From NCBI RefSeq assembly GCF_024166365.1, contig NC_064846.1:26681866-26745865 (forward strand): a stretch of 64,000 nucleotides of DNA. The letters are read 5' to 3'. Both the position numbers and the translations under genes were made by a program. Origin of the DNA: Elephas maximus indicus (Eukaryota > Chordata > Mammalia > Proboscidea > Elephantidae). Numbering within the stretch: the first letter of the stretch is position 1; each line of letters starts with the position of its first letter. Below are positions 43,735 through 55,589 of the stretch, in pieces. The notes below the pieces were generated by a model. The model saw nothing but the letters and a program-made list of their open reading frames with translations. It did no database searches and was not told the DNA's origin.

Positions 43735-44945
43735 CTCTAACCCGGTGATCTGTAAACTCAGGGGTCTCTGAGAAGCTGTGGAAGTTCTGGGGAGACCTGG
43801 AGGAAGGTGAGGGAGGCTGGGAGCAACTCCACTTTTCTCTCCCTTCCATATTGAGCTGCCACATCAGATTTTGTTTAAAGAAAGTGCTCCAAAAGAGAAA
43901 AGTTTGAAAACCATGATCACCTTTTTCACTCTACTCATCTGACCTCACATTGTACAGATGGTGAAAACTGAGGCCCAGAGAAGGGAAGGCCTTTGCTCCA
44001 GGAAGCAGGATTGAGACTAGCACCCAGGCCTCTTAAATTTTAGCCCAGGATGCTTTGCAGCATCTAAGGCTGCCCCCTCATGAAAGAGGAAACAGGAAGA
44101 CAAGCCTTTGAACTGTCTTCTATTAAGATCCCAGGGCTGTCTGCTTCTCTTTCTAGTTGTGTATGCCAGGAAAGACCAGAGACTTCTGGGGTTCTTAGAG
44201 GAAGCCCTTCCCGTTTCCTCTCTCCTCCAGAGGCCCAGGACCTGTAGCCCCAGACCACCTCCCCGGTCAGCCTGACTCTTCCCCTAACCAGCACTCATCT
44301 CAAGGTGAAGGATCATGGAAAGTCGGCCTGAACGTCCAGCCTTGCCCTACATTCATCAGCCCTACCTGAGTTTGAGGCTCTGACTAGCTCTGCATTTCCC
44401 CTGCCTCCATTCCCTGGCCAACCCCAGTACAGGCAATGCTCTGTCATTACAGTGACAATGTGAGCTGGGGTCACTGTGAGCCTGTCCTGGGAGGGGGTGT
44501 CATTGCATCCTGTACCATGTGTCCTTTCTTCCCTAGCTCCCAACACTGTTAGCCTATTGCCCCAAGCACCTCACCGGGCTTGGTGAGTGGGCAGGGGAGA
44601 TGTTGGTGGAGTTGGGATCTTCCCATGTGCTGCTGGCTCTGCCCAAGTCCCAGAGGCTCAGCTGGCAGGGCTGCCCAACTGCTGCCTGTGCCCTTGCAGA
44701 TCTCGGGCATTGCCTTTGACTTCAGGCTTGAACCTCTGCCAACCTCAAATTGCTGTCTTTCCCCAGGGCAAGAGCACTTGTTCCAGTTACCTCTCCAGTG
44801 GAGGGGAGAATGCGTTGGTTCCTCTAGGTGCCAAGTGAGGACAGCTCCCAGGCTGAGGCAGGATAGGAGTCTCAAGCCAGCTGAGCCTACGTGAAGAAAG
44901 TCAAGACAACTGTGGTGTGTGAGTCAGCTGCTTGGCTCTTCCCTT
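43735..44945. other. Mostly unique, GC-rich sequence
   Basis: A MIR remnant at about 43945-44040 (acagatggtgaaaactgagg). Open frames at 44549-44894 on both strands are not recognised and probably not coding. Confidence 0.4.
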
Positions 44946-44978
44946 CTGTGTGTATGTGTGTGTGCGTGTGTGTGTGGT
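44946..44978. repeat. Imperfect (GT)n microsatellite
   Basis: tgtgtgtatgtgtgtgtgcg and following GT units. Confidence 0.9.
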
Positions 44979-45184
44979 GGGAGAGGTGGTTCTGGAGAAG
45001 GGAGAGACTGAAAAGAAATTGGAAACATGACTACTAACAGGCTAACTTTTGCAGGCCAGGCCAGCTCATCCCCCCTGCAAAAGAACATTTGAAGCCATAG
45101 CCACGCCCGCCCCTGTCGGACTTCTTAGCCTCCATGGACTGGCTTGTATTAGGAATTTCACAGCTGATGGAAGCCCGGTAGTGT

Positions 45185-45710
45185 GGGGGAAATAGCATGG
45201 GCTCTGGAGTCGGATGGATGAGCACTTAAATTGGGGTTCAGTCACTCACTAGCTGATCAAACTTAGGCAAGGCGCTACGCTTCCTTGAATCTTGATTTCC
45301 TTAGCTCTAAAAGGGGGATGGTGGTGGCCCAGTGGTTAAGCTCTTGGCTGCTAACTGAAAGGTTGGTGGTTCAAACCCACCCAGCGGCTTTGTGTGAGAA
45401 AGACCTGGCAATCTGCTCCTGTAAATATTGCAGCCTAGGAAACCCTGTGGGGCAGCTCTACTCTGTTACAAGGAGTCGTTAGGAGTCAAAATTGACTCGA
45501 TGGCACCCAACAATAACATTAAGCTGAACCATATGAAAATGCTATTTTTTAGGCCAAAAAGGTTGAATACTACTAATTTCATATGGTCTGACCCAATAGC
45601 ACCTTCCTCCTGGGGTTACTGTGCAGATTAAATGAGTTAATATATTTTTAAAAAGTGGTTATATCAGCACCCAACACATTGTAAGTTCCTAATAAAGGGT
45701 AGTGGTGATG
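45185..45710 (+). repeat. MIR split by a SINE
   Basis: MIR 45196-45315 (gctctggagtcggatgga) and 45600-45710 (ctggggttactgtgcagatt), with a SINE between. Confidence 0.8.
45316..45512 (+). mobile_element. AfroSINE-type SINE
   Basis: Head ggtggtggcccagtggttaa, body and BovB-like tail; older copy with mismatches. Confidence 0.9.
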
Positions 45711-46747
45711 ATGGTTATGACAATGGACATCTAACACCTAATGCTGGCTACAGACTGAGCCCAAACCTTGCCCATCTCACAAATACAGGCCCTGGATAGG
45801 CCGAAATACATCAATGGCATAATCTCAGGGGTTAAGATGGACCCCTTAACCTAATATCCCTCTTGTCCGGGCAGTCCCACTTCTCAAAACTTCTTGCTTT
45901 TATAGGTCACTCTTTGCGGTGAAACCACTCTCCAACGAAGGCTTCCATTAAAGAGTTCCAAAAGAGGATAGATTGATTCATCGTCATCCACAGGTATTCA
46001 TTCATTCAGCAGCTTGTATCGAGAACCAGTCATGTGCCGGGCACTCTGCTAGGTTCTGAGTTGAAGAAGATCTGGTCTCTGCTCTGGAGGAATTTGTAAT
46101 TTGGTATGAGAGAAAACCCCTAAAGAGGTACTGATAGTTTCCTGTTAACAAGCATCATAGCCATGAGAAGTGTGTTCCAATACTTGTGGGAGTACCGAGG
46201 AGGGATCATTCAACTCTGCTTGGGGATCAGCGAAGACTACACAGAAAAAGTGACATTTCAGATGGAACTTGAAAGATATGTAGGAATTCCTTGGGTGGAG
46301 ATGGTGTGGTGCTGGGGGCAGTGGGTGCAGAGGGGCCGCCCTTGCAGCCTGGCTCCTCCTGACTTTTCAGGAATTCTTCGATGTTTATGCTGGGGGCAGT
46401 GGGTGCAGAGGGGCCGCCCTTGCAGCCTGGCTCCCAGCAGTGTGGCTCTAGAAGGACATTTCAAGCAGAGGGAACCTAATGTGTAGAGACACAGGATTGC
46501 AAGGGGAGTGGCATTTTTAATGATCAGTTAAAAGTTTAGTGTGTCTGGAATGTGGGGCGAGGCAGGGAGAGTCAGGAGCTAAGGCCGAAGAGGTAGGTCA
46601 GGGCTGGGATGGAAGTGCCTGATATGTCAACCTAAAGGGCTTGCATATGCTCCTGCAGACGGCTGAGAACCAACAGAAGAGAGTTTCTCAGAACGTCCAC
46701 GCGGAAGACAACCTGATTCTGCCTGGGAATCTGAGATAGTATTTTTT
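45711..46747. other. Mostly unique sequence with a tandem duplication
   Basis: MIR/L2-like phrase near 46000-46080. A perfect 46-bp repeat at 46311 and 46389 is listed separately. Confidence 0.4.
46311..46434. repeat. Two-copy 46-bp tandem repeat (78-bp period)
   Basis: 46311-46356 and 46389-46434 are identical (gctgggggcagtgggtgcag and on), separated by 32 bases. Confidence 0.92.
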
Positions 46748-46880
46748 TTAATTGTTAGTATTTTTTATTCAACTTCATCTAGGCATTATTTACATACAAG
46801 AAAATGTACCCATTGTAAGTGCACAGTTCAATAAGTTTTAACAAATAGGTATGCCAACGTAACCAGTACCACCTTTAGAC
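46748..46880 (-). repeat. L1M 3'-UTR fragment
   Basis: Resembles the stretch at 56440 (cattgtaagtgcacagttca, taaccagtaccac). Confidence 0.65.
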
Positions 46881-48022
46881 TCAGGCAAACTGGGGCCCTG
46901 CCCTTGTCCTGTATCTCATAGGGCCCTCTGCAATTTGTAGCATATTCCTTGAAATTTTCTTTTCTTTAATTTTTTTTTATTGCGCTTTAGGTGAAAGTTT
47001 ACAAATTAGTTTCTCATTAAACACTTAAAGCACAAATTGTTTTGTGACGTTGGTTGCCAAGCCTGTGATGTCTTAACACTTCCCTTCTCCACCCTGGGTT
47101 CCCCATTTCCATTCATCCAGTTTTCCCGTTCCTTCCTGCCTTCTTGTCTTTGCTTTTGGGCTGGTGTGCCCATTTAGTCTCGTGTACATGGTTGAACTAT
47201 GAAGCACATTCCTCACGTGTGTTATTGTTTTATGGACCTGTCTAATCTTTGGCTGAAGGGTGAACTTCAGGAGTGACTTCAGTACTGAGTTAAAAGGGTG
47301 TCTGGGGCCATACTCTTGGGGTTTCTCCAGTCTGTCAAACCAGCAAGTCTGGTCTTTTTTATGAGTTTGAATTTTGTTCTACATTTTTCTTGTGCTCTGT
47401 TCAGGAACCTTTCTTGTGATCCCTATCAGAACAGTCAGTGGTGGTAGCCGGGCACCATTTAGCTGTGCTGTACTCAGTCTGGTGGAGGCTGTGGTATTTG
47501 TGGTCCATTAGTCCTTTGGACTAATCTTTCCCTTGTGTCTTTGGGTTTCTTCATTTTCCTTTGCTCCAGATGGGGTGAGACCAGTAGATGTATTTTAGAT
47601 GGCCACTCTAAGGCTTTTAAGACCCCAGATGCTACTCACCACAGTTGGATGTAGAGCATTTTCTTTATAAACTATGTTATGCCAATTGAGCTAGGTGTCC
47701 CCCGAGACCATGGTCCCCGAAGCCCTCAGCCCAGTAACTCAGCCCCTCAGGGAGTTTGGATGGGTCCATGAAGCTTCTATGACTTTGCCTTGGTTGTGCT
47801 GACTTCCCCAGTGTTGTGTACTGTCTCGCCCTTCACCAAAGTTACCACTTATCTGCTATCTAGTTAGTGTTTTCCCATCCCTACCACTCCCCTCCCTCGA
47901 AATCATCAAAGTTTGTTTCTGTGCAGAAACGTTTTCATGTGTTTTTATAATAGTGGTCTCATACAGTATTTGTCCTTTTGGGATTGACTTATTTCACTCA
48001 GCATAACGCCCTCCAGATTCAG

Positions 48023-48540
48023 CTATGTTGTGAGATGTTTCACAGATTCATCCTTGTTCTTAATTGTTGCGTAGTATTCCATTGTGTGTATGTACCGTGA
48101 TTTGTTTATCCATTCATCTGTTGATGGGCACTTAGGTTGTTTCCATCTTTTTGCTATTGTGAATAATGCTACAGTGAATATGGGTGTGCATATGTCTATT
48201 CTTATGATGGCTCTTATTTCTCTAGGATATATTCCTAGGAGTGGGATTGCTAGATCACATGGTATTTCTGTTGCTAGTTTTTTAAGGAAGCACCATATCA
48301 TTTTCCAAAATGGTTGTACCATTTTGCATTCCCACCAGCAGTGCATAAGAGTTGCAATCTCTCCGCAGCCTCTCCAACAGTTGTTACTTTCTGTTTTTTT
48401 ATTTCTGCCAGTAATAGCGGGGTGAGATGGTGTCTCATTGTAGTTTTTATTTGCATTTCTCTAATGGCTAGCGATCTGGAGCATTTCCTCCTGTGTCTGT
48501 TAGCTGCCTGAATGTCTTCTTTGGTGAAGTGTCTGTTCAT
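48023..48540 (-). pseudogene. L1 ORF2 C-terminal remnant
   Basis: Two overlapping open stretches (48298-48540 and 48023-48346) with [20 protein letters not shown] and the cysteine-rich region. A frameshift separates them. Confidence 0.9.
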
Positions 48541-51086
48541 ATCCTTTGCCCATTTTTTAATTGGATTATTTGTTGTTTTATTGTAGAAGAGTTAGGTTTT
48601 CTTATAGATTTTTAAAGATAAGACCTTAGTCGAATATGTCATAGCCAAAAAATTTTTCCCAGTCTGTAGGTTCTCTTTTTGCTCTTTTGGTGAAGTCTTT
48701 TGATGAGCGTAAGTGTTTAATTTTTAGAAGATCTCAGTTATCTAGCTTATGTTCTAGTCTTTATTTATTGTTAATTATGGTTTGTATCCTGTTTATGCCA
48801 TATATTAGGGTCCCTAGTGGTGACCCTATTTTTTCTTCCCTTATCTTAGTTTTTGGTTTTATATTTAGGTCTTTGATCCATTTTGATTTAGTTTTTGTGT
48901 ATGGTGTGAGATATGGGTTCTTTTTCTTTTTCTTTTTTTTTTTACGGGTGGACATCCAGTTTTGCCAGCACCATTTGTTAAAAAGACTGTCTTTTCCCCT
49001 TTTAATGGACTTTGGGCATTTGTCAAAGATCAGGTGACCAGAGGTAAATCAATTTACTTCTGGGTTTTTGATTTGGTTCCATTGGTCAATGTGTCTGTCA
49101 TTGTACCAGTACCAGGTTGTTTTGACTACCACAGCTGTGTAGTAGGTTCTGAGGTCAGGTAGTATGAGGCCTCCTACTTTGTTCTTCTTCTTCATTAACA
49201 CTTTACTTAGCCAGGGCCTCTTTCCTTTCCATGTAAAGTTAATGATCAGTTTTTCCATCTCGTTAAAAATGCTGTTGGTATTTGGATTGGGATTGCATTG
49301 TATTTGTAAATTGCTTTAGGTAGAATAGACATTTTCACAATGTTGAGTCGACTTATCCATGAGCATGGTATATTTTTCCATTTATGTAAGTCTCTTGGTT
49401 TCTTGCAGTAGTGTTTTGTAGTTTTCTTTTGATAGGTCTTATAGAACCCTGGTTAGATTTGTTCCTAAGTATTTTACTTTTTTTAGAGGCTATTATAAAT
49501 GGTATTGCTTTCTTGATTTCCTTTTCATAGCTCTCTTTATTGGTGTATAGGAATCCAACTGATTTTTGTACGTTCATCTTGTATCCTGTTTCTCTGTGAA
49601 TCTATTAGTTCCAGCAGTTTTCTTGTGGAATGTTTAGGGTTCTCTATGTATAGTATCATAATCATCTACAAATAGGGAGTTTTACTTCTTCCTTACCAAT
49701 TGGGATGCCCTTTATTTCTTTTTTTTTGCCTCTAGCTAGGACTTCCAGCACAATGTTAAATAGGAGTGGTGATAAAGAGCATTCTTGTCTTGTTCCTGTT
49801 CTCAGGTGGGATGTTTTCAGCCTCTCTCCATTGAGAATGATGTTGGCTGTTGATTTTGCCCTTTATTATGTTGAGGAATTTCCCTTCTATCTCTGTCTTA
49901 TTGAGGGTTTTTTTTTTTAATCAGGAATGGATGTTGGACTTTATCGAATGCCTTTTCTGTGTAGAGTAAGGTGATCATGTGATTCTTTTGTTTTATTTAT
50001 GTGGTGGATTATGTTGATTAATTTTCTAATGTTGAACCATCTTTGCATACCTGGTATGAATCCCACTTGGTTGTGGTGTATTATTTTTTTTTAATATGGT
50101 GCTGAATTCTGTTGGCTAGGATTCTGTTGAGAATTTTTGCATCTGTATTCATAAGAGATATTGGTCTATAATTTTCTTTTGTGTATGTGTCTTTGCCTGG
50201 TTTTGGTATCAGGGTTATGCTGGCTTCATAGAATGAGTTTGGAAGTACCCCTTCATTTTCTAAGTTCTGAAAAGTTTGAGTAGTACTGGCGTGAGCTTTT
50301 CTCTGGGTGTTTGGTAGAATTCTCCAGAGAAGCCTTCTGGGCCAGGGCTTTTTTTGGTTAGGAGTTTTTTTTTTTTATTATTACCTTCTCAATCTCTTCT
50401 CTTGTTATGGGTCTGTTCTGATTTTTGACCTCAGTTTCTGTTAGTTTAAGTAGGTAGTGTGTTTCTACAAATTTGTCTATTTCCTCTAGGTTTTCAAATT
50501 TGTTGGAGCACAGTTTTTCATAGTGCTCTGTTATGATCCTTTTTATTTTACTTGGGTCTCTTGTAATATATCCCATTTCATTTCTTATTTGGGGTATTTG
50601 TTTCCTCTCCTGTTTTTCTTTTGTCAGTTTGGCCAGTGGTTTGTCAATTTTGTTGATCCTGTCAAAAAAACCAGCTTTTGTTTTTATTGATTCTTTCTAT
50701 TGATTTTCTAGTCTCTATTCATTTATTTCTGCTCTGATCTTTATTATTTCCTTTCTTCTGGTGGCTGTGGGCTTCTTTTGCTGTTCTCTGTTTGTTTGAG
50801 TTGTAAAGCTAACCTTTTGGTTTTATCCTTTTCCTCTTTTTTGTTGTGTACATCTATTGCTGTAAATTGACTTCTGAGCACTGCCTTTGCTATTTCTAAA
50901 GGTTTTGGTGTGATGTGTTTTCATTCTCATTTAATTCTAGAAACTTTTTTATTCCATCTTTGATTTCTTCTATTACCCAGTGTTTTTTAAGCAAGATGTC
51001 ATTTAGTTTCCATATATTTGATTTTTTTCCTTGTTCTTCCTGTTATTAATTTCTACTTTCATGGTATTGTGATCGGAGAAGATGCT

Positions 51087-51536
51087 TTATATTATCTCAA
51101 TGTTTTGGATTTTGTTGAGGGTTGCTTTGTGGCCTAAGATACGGTCTTTTCTGGAGAACATCCCATGTGTGTTGGGAAAGAATGTATGCTTTGCTCCTGT
51201 TGGGTGGAGTGTTCTATATATGTCTATGAGGTCAAGTTGGTTGATTTTGGCCTTTAGAGCTTCTGTATCTTTGTTGAGTTTCTTTCTAGACGTTCTGTCC
51301 TTTAACGAGCGTGGTGTGCTGAAGTCTACTATTATTGTGGAACTGTCAGTTTCTCTTTTCAGTGCTGTTAGAATATGTTTTATGTATTTTGGAGCCCTGT
51401 CTTTGGGTGGGTTGATATTTATTATGGTTATGTCGTCATGGTGGATTGTCCCTTTAATCATTATATAATGTTCTTCATTGTCTTTTACTGTGGATTTTCC
51501 CTTAAAGTCTATCTTATCTGAGATTAGTATTGCCAC
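51087..51536 (-). pseudogene. L1 ORF2 endonuclease-domain remnant
   Basis: A 149-codon open stretch corresponding to the second half of the L1 ORF2 endonuclease (GTIHHDDITIININ, DSSTIIVDFSTP where the family has GDFNTP, HGMFSRKDRILGHK). The substitutions at GDFN and IDHIL would damage catalysis. Confidence 0.88.
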
Positions 51537-51545
51537 TCCTCGTCT

Positions 51546-51855
51546 TTTTTTTTTTTACTTTTTAAAAAAAAATTTTATTGTGCTTAAAGTGAAAGTTTAC
51601 AAATCAAGTCGGACTCTCATACAAAAATTTATAAACACCTTGCCATAGACTCCTAATTGCTCTCTCCCTAATGAGACAGCACACTACTTCCCTCCTCTAT
51701 TTCTTTTCGAGTCCATTTGGCCAGCTTCTGATCCTCTCTGCCCTCTCATCACCCCTTCAGACAGGAGATGCCAACGTAGCCTCATGTGTCTACTTGATCC
51801 AAGAAGCTCGTTCTTCACCAGTATCACTGTCTATCCCATAGTTCCTAGTCTTTTT
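51546..51855 (-). mobile_element. Truncated L1 3' end nested in the L1
   Basis: About 300 bases resembling another L1 3' UTR subtype (attttattgtgcttaaagtg), flanked by cctcgtctttttt / cctagtctttttt. Confidence 0.8.
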
Positions 51856-52214
51856 TGATGGATGTTTGCTTGATATGTTTTTTCATCCTTTGATTTTTAA
51901 TATTTTTATGTCTTTGTTTCTTGTAGATAGCATATTGATGGATCATGTTTTTTTAATCTGTGCTGTCTCCCTCTGTCTCTTTACAGGTGCATTTAAGCCA
52001 TTATGTTCAGTGTGATTATTGATAGGTGTGAGTTTATTGCTGTCATTTTGTAGTGCTTTTTTTTTGTGGTGCTGACTTTTTCTTTGTTCTTCTTACTCTC
52101 CTGTACTGTTTCCTTTGTTTGCAGAATTTCTGTTCATTTCCTTTGTTTTTGTGAATTTTATGTTTATTGAGACTTTATGTTTTTCTTCTTCATTCTGAGG
52201 AACAGTTTTGTTGA

Positions 52215-52668
52215 AACCACGTGTTTTCAATTGCCTCATATGCTTGCAAAAGCTGGGCAATAAATAAGGAAAACTGAAGAAGAATTGACTCCTTTGAATT
52301 ATGATGCTGATGAATCATATTGAATATATCATGGATTGCCAGAAGAAGGAACAGATCTGTCTTGGAAGAAATACAGTCAGAATGCTCCTTAGAAGCAAGG
52401 ATGGTGAGCAAGGATGGTGAGACTTCATCTCACATACTTTCGACATGTTATCAGGAGGGACCAGTCCCTGGAGAAGGACATTATGCTTGGTAAAGTAGAG
52501 AGTCAGAAAAAGAGGAAGATCGTCAATGAGATAGACTGACACAGTGGCTGCAACAATGGGCTCAAGCATAATAACAATTGTGAGGACGGTGCAGGATTGG
52601 GCAGTGTTTCATTCTGTGGTACATAGGATTGCTGTGAGTCAGAACTAACTCAACTGCACCTGACAACT
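52215..52668 (+). mobile_element. BovB/RTE 3' end nested in the L1
   Basis: BovB C-terminal region and tail in forward orientation (ttcaattgcctcatatgctt, gagaaggacattatgcttgg, tgctgtgagtcagaactaac). A 16-base unit gcaaggatggtga is doubled at about 52396-52421. Confidence 0.88.
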
Positions 52669-54299
52669 GTAGGTTTATTAACTTTCTTTATGATTACCTT
52701 GAAATCTAGCCTTATCTTCCAAAGTTTGAACTAGTCTTTTATTACTTGAAGTCACCTTGACTTCCACTCCATTTGGAAGTTCTATACCTACACCATTTTT
52801 TCCCCCTTTTGTTGTTCTGCCATCATTTACAGATTGACATCTGTGGCTTACAGATTGACATCTCTGGTTCCATGTTGTAAATCTTTTAGTTTTGTTTCTC
52901 CCTTGCGAGTTCATTACCTAGGATCGTATCTCACTGATGCTGACCTGTGTCCTAGATTCAGGTTGTTGTCTGTTGTTGTTTGTTCTCTAACCAAAAGGGT
53001 CTCTTTAATAATTCTTGTAAGTTTCATTTATTTTTTATATATTCCCTTAATTTCTGTTTCTCTGGAAATGTCGTAATTTTGCCATCATATTTGAGTGAGA
53101 GTTTTGCAGGATATATTATTCTTGGTTGGAAATTTTTTTCTTTCAAGATTTTATATATGCCATCCCATTGCCTTCATGCCTGCATGGTTTCTGCCAAGTA
53201 ATCAGAGCTTTAGTCTTATTGTTTCCCGTTTGTATGTGACTTTTCATTTTTCTAGAGCTGCTGTCAGAATTCTTTGTTTGCCTTTGGTTTTGGTGAGTGT
53301 GATTATGATATGTCTTGATGACTTTTTGGGGGGTCTACCTTATATGGGGGTGTCGAGCTTCTTAGATGGTCAATTTTTCATCTTTCATAGTATCCGGGAA
53401 GTTTTCTGTCAGCAAATCCTCTCTCTGCTTTCCGTTTTCTCTCCCTGTTCTGGAACTCCGGTCATGCACAAATTTTTGCTTTTGATTGTATCCTACATTG
53501 TTCTTAGGTTTTCTTCATTTTTCCTCATTCTTTTCTCTGATTTTTCCTCAGTCAAGTTGGCATATATGGATTTTTCTTCAATTTCACTGATTCTATCTTC
53601 CATTGTTTCAAATTTGCTTCTAAAACCTTCTAATGCATTGTCCATTTCTGAAATCTTGTTGTTTATCTTTTGGATTTCTAATTGCTGTTTTTGTATGATT
53701 TCTAATTGTTTATTGATTTTGACCTTTTGTTGTTGTATTATTTTCCTGAATTATTCCATTACTTTGTCTGTGTTTTCCTTGATTTGGGCTTTGTTTTGGT
53801 TGGTTTTGTCTATATTTTCATGATTTTGTCTATTTTTTCCTTAGTTTTGTTTGTGTTTTCCTTGATCTCTTTCTTAATCTCTTGGAGGGCCCCGAATATT
53901 AGACTTTTGAATTCCTTGCCAAGTAGTTTCTGTCTGTCCCTTTTCTTCTACTGGAAGGTCATCTGGTGCTTTATTTTGGTCAATTACTGGAGCCGCCCTG
54001 TCCTTATTTATTTTTTTTAATATGTTTTGATATTGTCTGCTGTCTCTGAGACATTTAGGTATTATTTTCTTCGTTTATTGGTTGTAGGTTTGTTTGTTTT
54101 GTCCTGCTTTTTTGTTTTGTTTGGTTTGGTTATGTCTGGGCAGGCGGGCTGGGTGTGTTTTGTTGCTTATTCATCTGTGGGCACAAGATTTCTCACCACC
54201 TTGTCCAGGTGGGCAGGGCTATTTGCTCAGCTATGGTGCAGCAGGGCAGGTCCAGCGGGTGAGGAGGGACAGGAATGGGTAGTTTGTCTGCGTCATGAA

Positions 54300-54640
54300 C
54301 TGGGGCCAGTGGTGTGGGGGCTGGGGGCCAGCCTGGTTCCGCTCGGGGCAGAAGCTCCAGCAGGGCTGGGCTAGAGGTAACAGGGAGGAGTTTGAGGGTT
54401 TGGGGGTCTGGGCTGGTCCCGCTCAGGGGCATGATGCTTGGCGGAATGGGGCCAGAGGTGGTGGGGAGGGGTCTGGGGGTCTGGGCATCTGGGCTGGTCT
54501 TGCTCAGGGGCACATGCTCAGTGGGGCAGGGCCAGAGGCAGTGGGGAGGGGTCTAGGGGTCCTGGCAGATCCTGCTTGGGGGCACAGCCCTCAGTGGGGT
54601 GGAGGAGAGAGGCAGGAGTGGGCCAAAGGGAGGGGTGGAT
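54300..54640 (-). repeat. Tandem units in the L1 5' UTR
   Basis: Four diverged G-rich copies of 72-81 bases begin near 54331, 54411, 54492 and 54564 (each with ctggtc/cagatc, ctcaggggca, ggggccagaggt-like phrases). They sit where L1 promoters lie. Confidence 0.75.
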
Positions 54641-55174
54641 GGGGCTAGACGGAGGAGGGCAATAGCGAGGGTTCATACTGTGGTTCCCGGCTGGGGTAGG
54701 GCAGTTCTTGCTGCTATTCACCAGAGGGATACAGGTTTTAGGAGCATGTTCTTGTGGTTACAGTGTGAGAGTGTCTGGGTACTTCCTTGCACTGCAGCTA
54801 GCAAATGTGGTCTTACTTAGCTCTGGGTGTGTCCATACCGTACCTCTATTTCCTACTGGGAATTCTGTGAAGATGCCTTCATGCATTCTTCATGCAGGGG
54901 TAGTTGGCTTTATTCCAAGATGTCCACGCTGTGTCCTGTCAGTTGGCCAGGAACCTCTACTCCGTATCTTTGCTCATTCGCCGTTTTCTATCAGTTTCTT
55001 CTTCTCAGTGGCTTCCGATCTAATACTTTATATATTCATTTAAGGCTTGGGGTTCCAGAGTTGATACTGATACCTGTTTTACTTTTTTTTTTTTGAGTCT
55101 TTGTTGCAAGGGGATAGCTTAGCACATCTGACTAGTCCTCTACCTTGGCTCCGCCTTTTTCCTTGAAATTTTCT

Positions 55175-55589
55175 AAGTCCCCTCCAGTGCAGGGACGGGG
55201 TGGGGCCAGCTGTGTCATTGGGGTTGGGTACTCATAGCCCAGAATGGATCCAAGTGAGTATGGGACCCCAGTTCATGTTTCCCCTCTTTGGGGCACTCTC
55301 TGATCCTCTACCCTCTTCCCCTAACCCCAGTGCTTGGTGTTGACAAGATGTCCTAAGGAATTCCAAGCCTGTCATCTATGGGATCATTCTATAGGATCAC
55401 CTAAGGAAGACTGGACTCTAGGAGGGCTGCAATGGGATGGCTCGCTGACTAGTGCAATATTTCTTTCACAGAACTGCATGAGTTTGGGCCACCAGAATGG
55501 TACCAATCAACTGAGTTTTGGGTAAACTATTCAATAGTTTGGATAAGCTATATGATAGTTTATATAGACAGGGACTTCACAAAAAATAT
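55175..55589. other. No recognised feature
   Basis: Unique sequence next to the L1 insertion site. Confidence 0.4.

Larger units (their letters stand above)
46961..55158 (-). mobile_element. Full-length LINE-1, decayed, with intact target duplication
   Basis: Minus-strand L1 flanked by a perfect 16-bp duplication ttccttgaaattttct (46945-46960 and 55159-55174); the implied cut CTT/AGAAAA fits the L1 endonuclease. 8.2 kb, or about 7.4 kb without two nested insertions. Order from the right: GC-rich 5' UTR with tandem units (about 54050-55158), ORF1 region (about 52690-54000), ORF2 endonuclease (51087-51536, with HYIMIKG, DLIDIYRTLHP and RKDRILGHK), reverse-transcriptase region with stops, ORF2 C terminus (48023-48540, with [12 protein letters not shown] and EWINKSRYIHTMEYYATIK), and a long 3' UTR to 46961. 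Both frames carry many stops, so it is inactive. Confidence 0.95.

Noticed and set aside
6846..45512. tRNA genes suggested by A/B-box-like sequences
   Set aside because: All are within SINE copies with target duplications and SINE tails; none folds as a stand-alone tRNA by eye.
53095..53823. 242-codon plus-strand open frame rich in hydrophobic residues
   Set aside because: Antisense to the L1 ORF1/5' region; reversed lysine-rich coding sequence often gives such frames.
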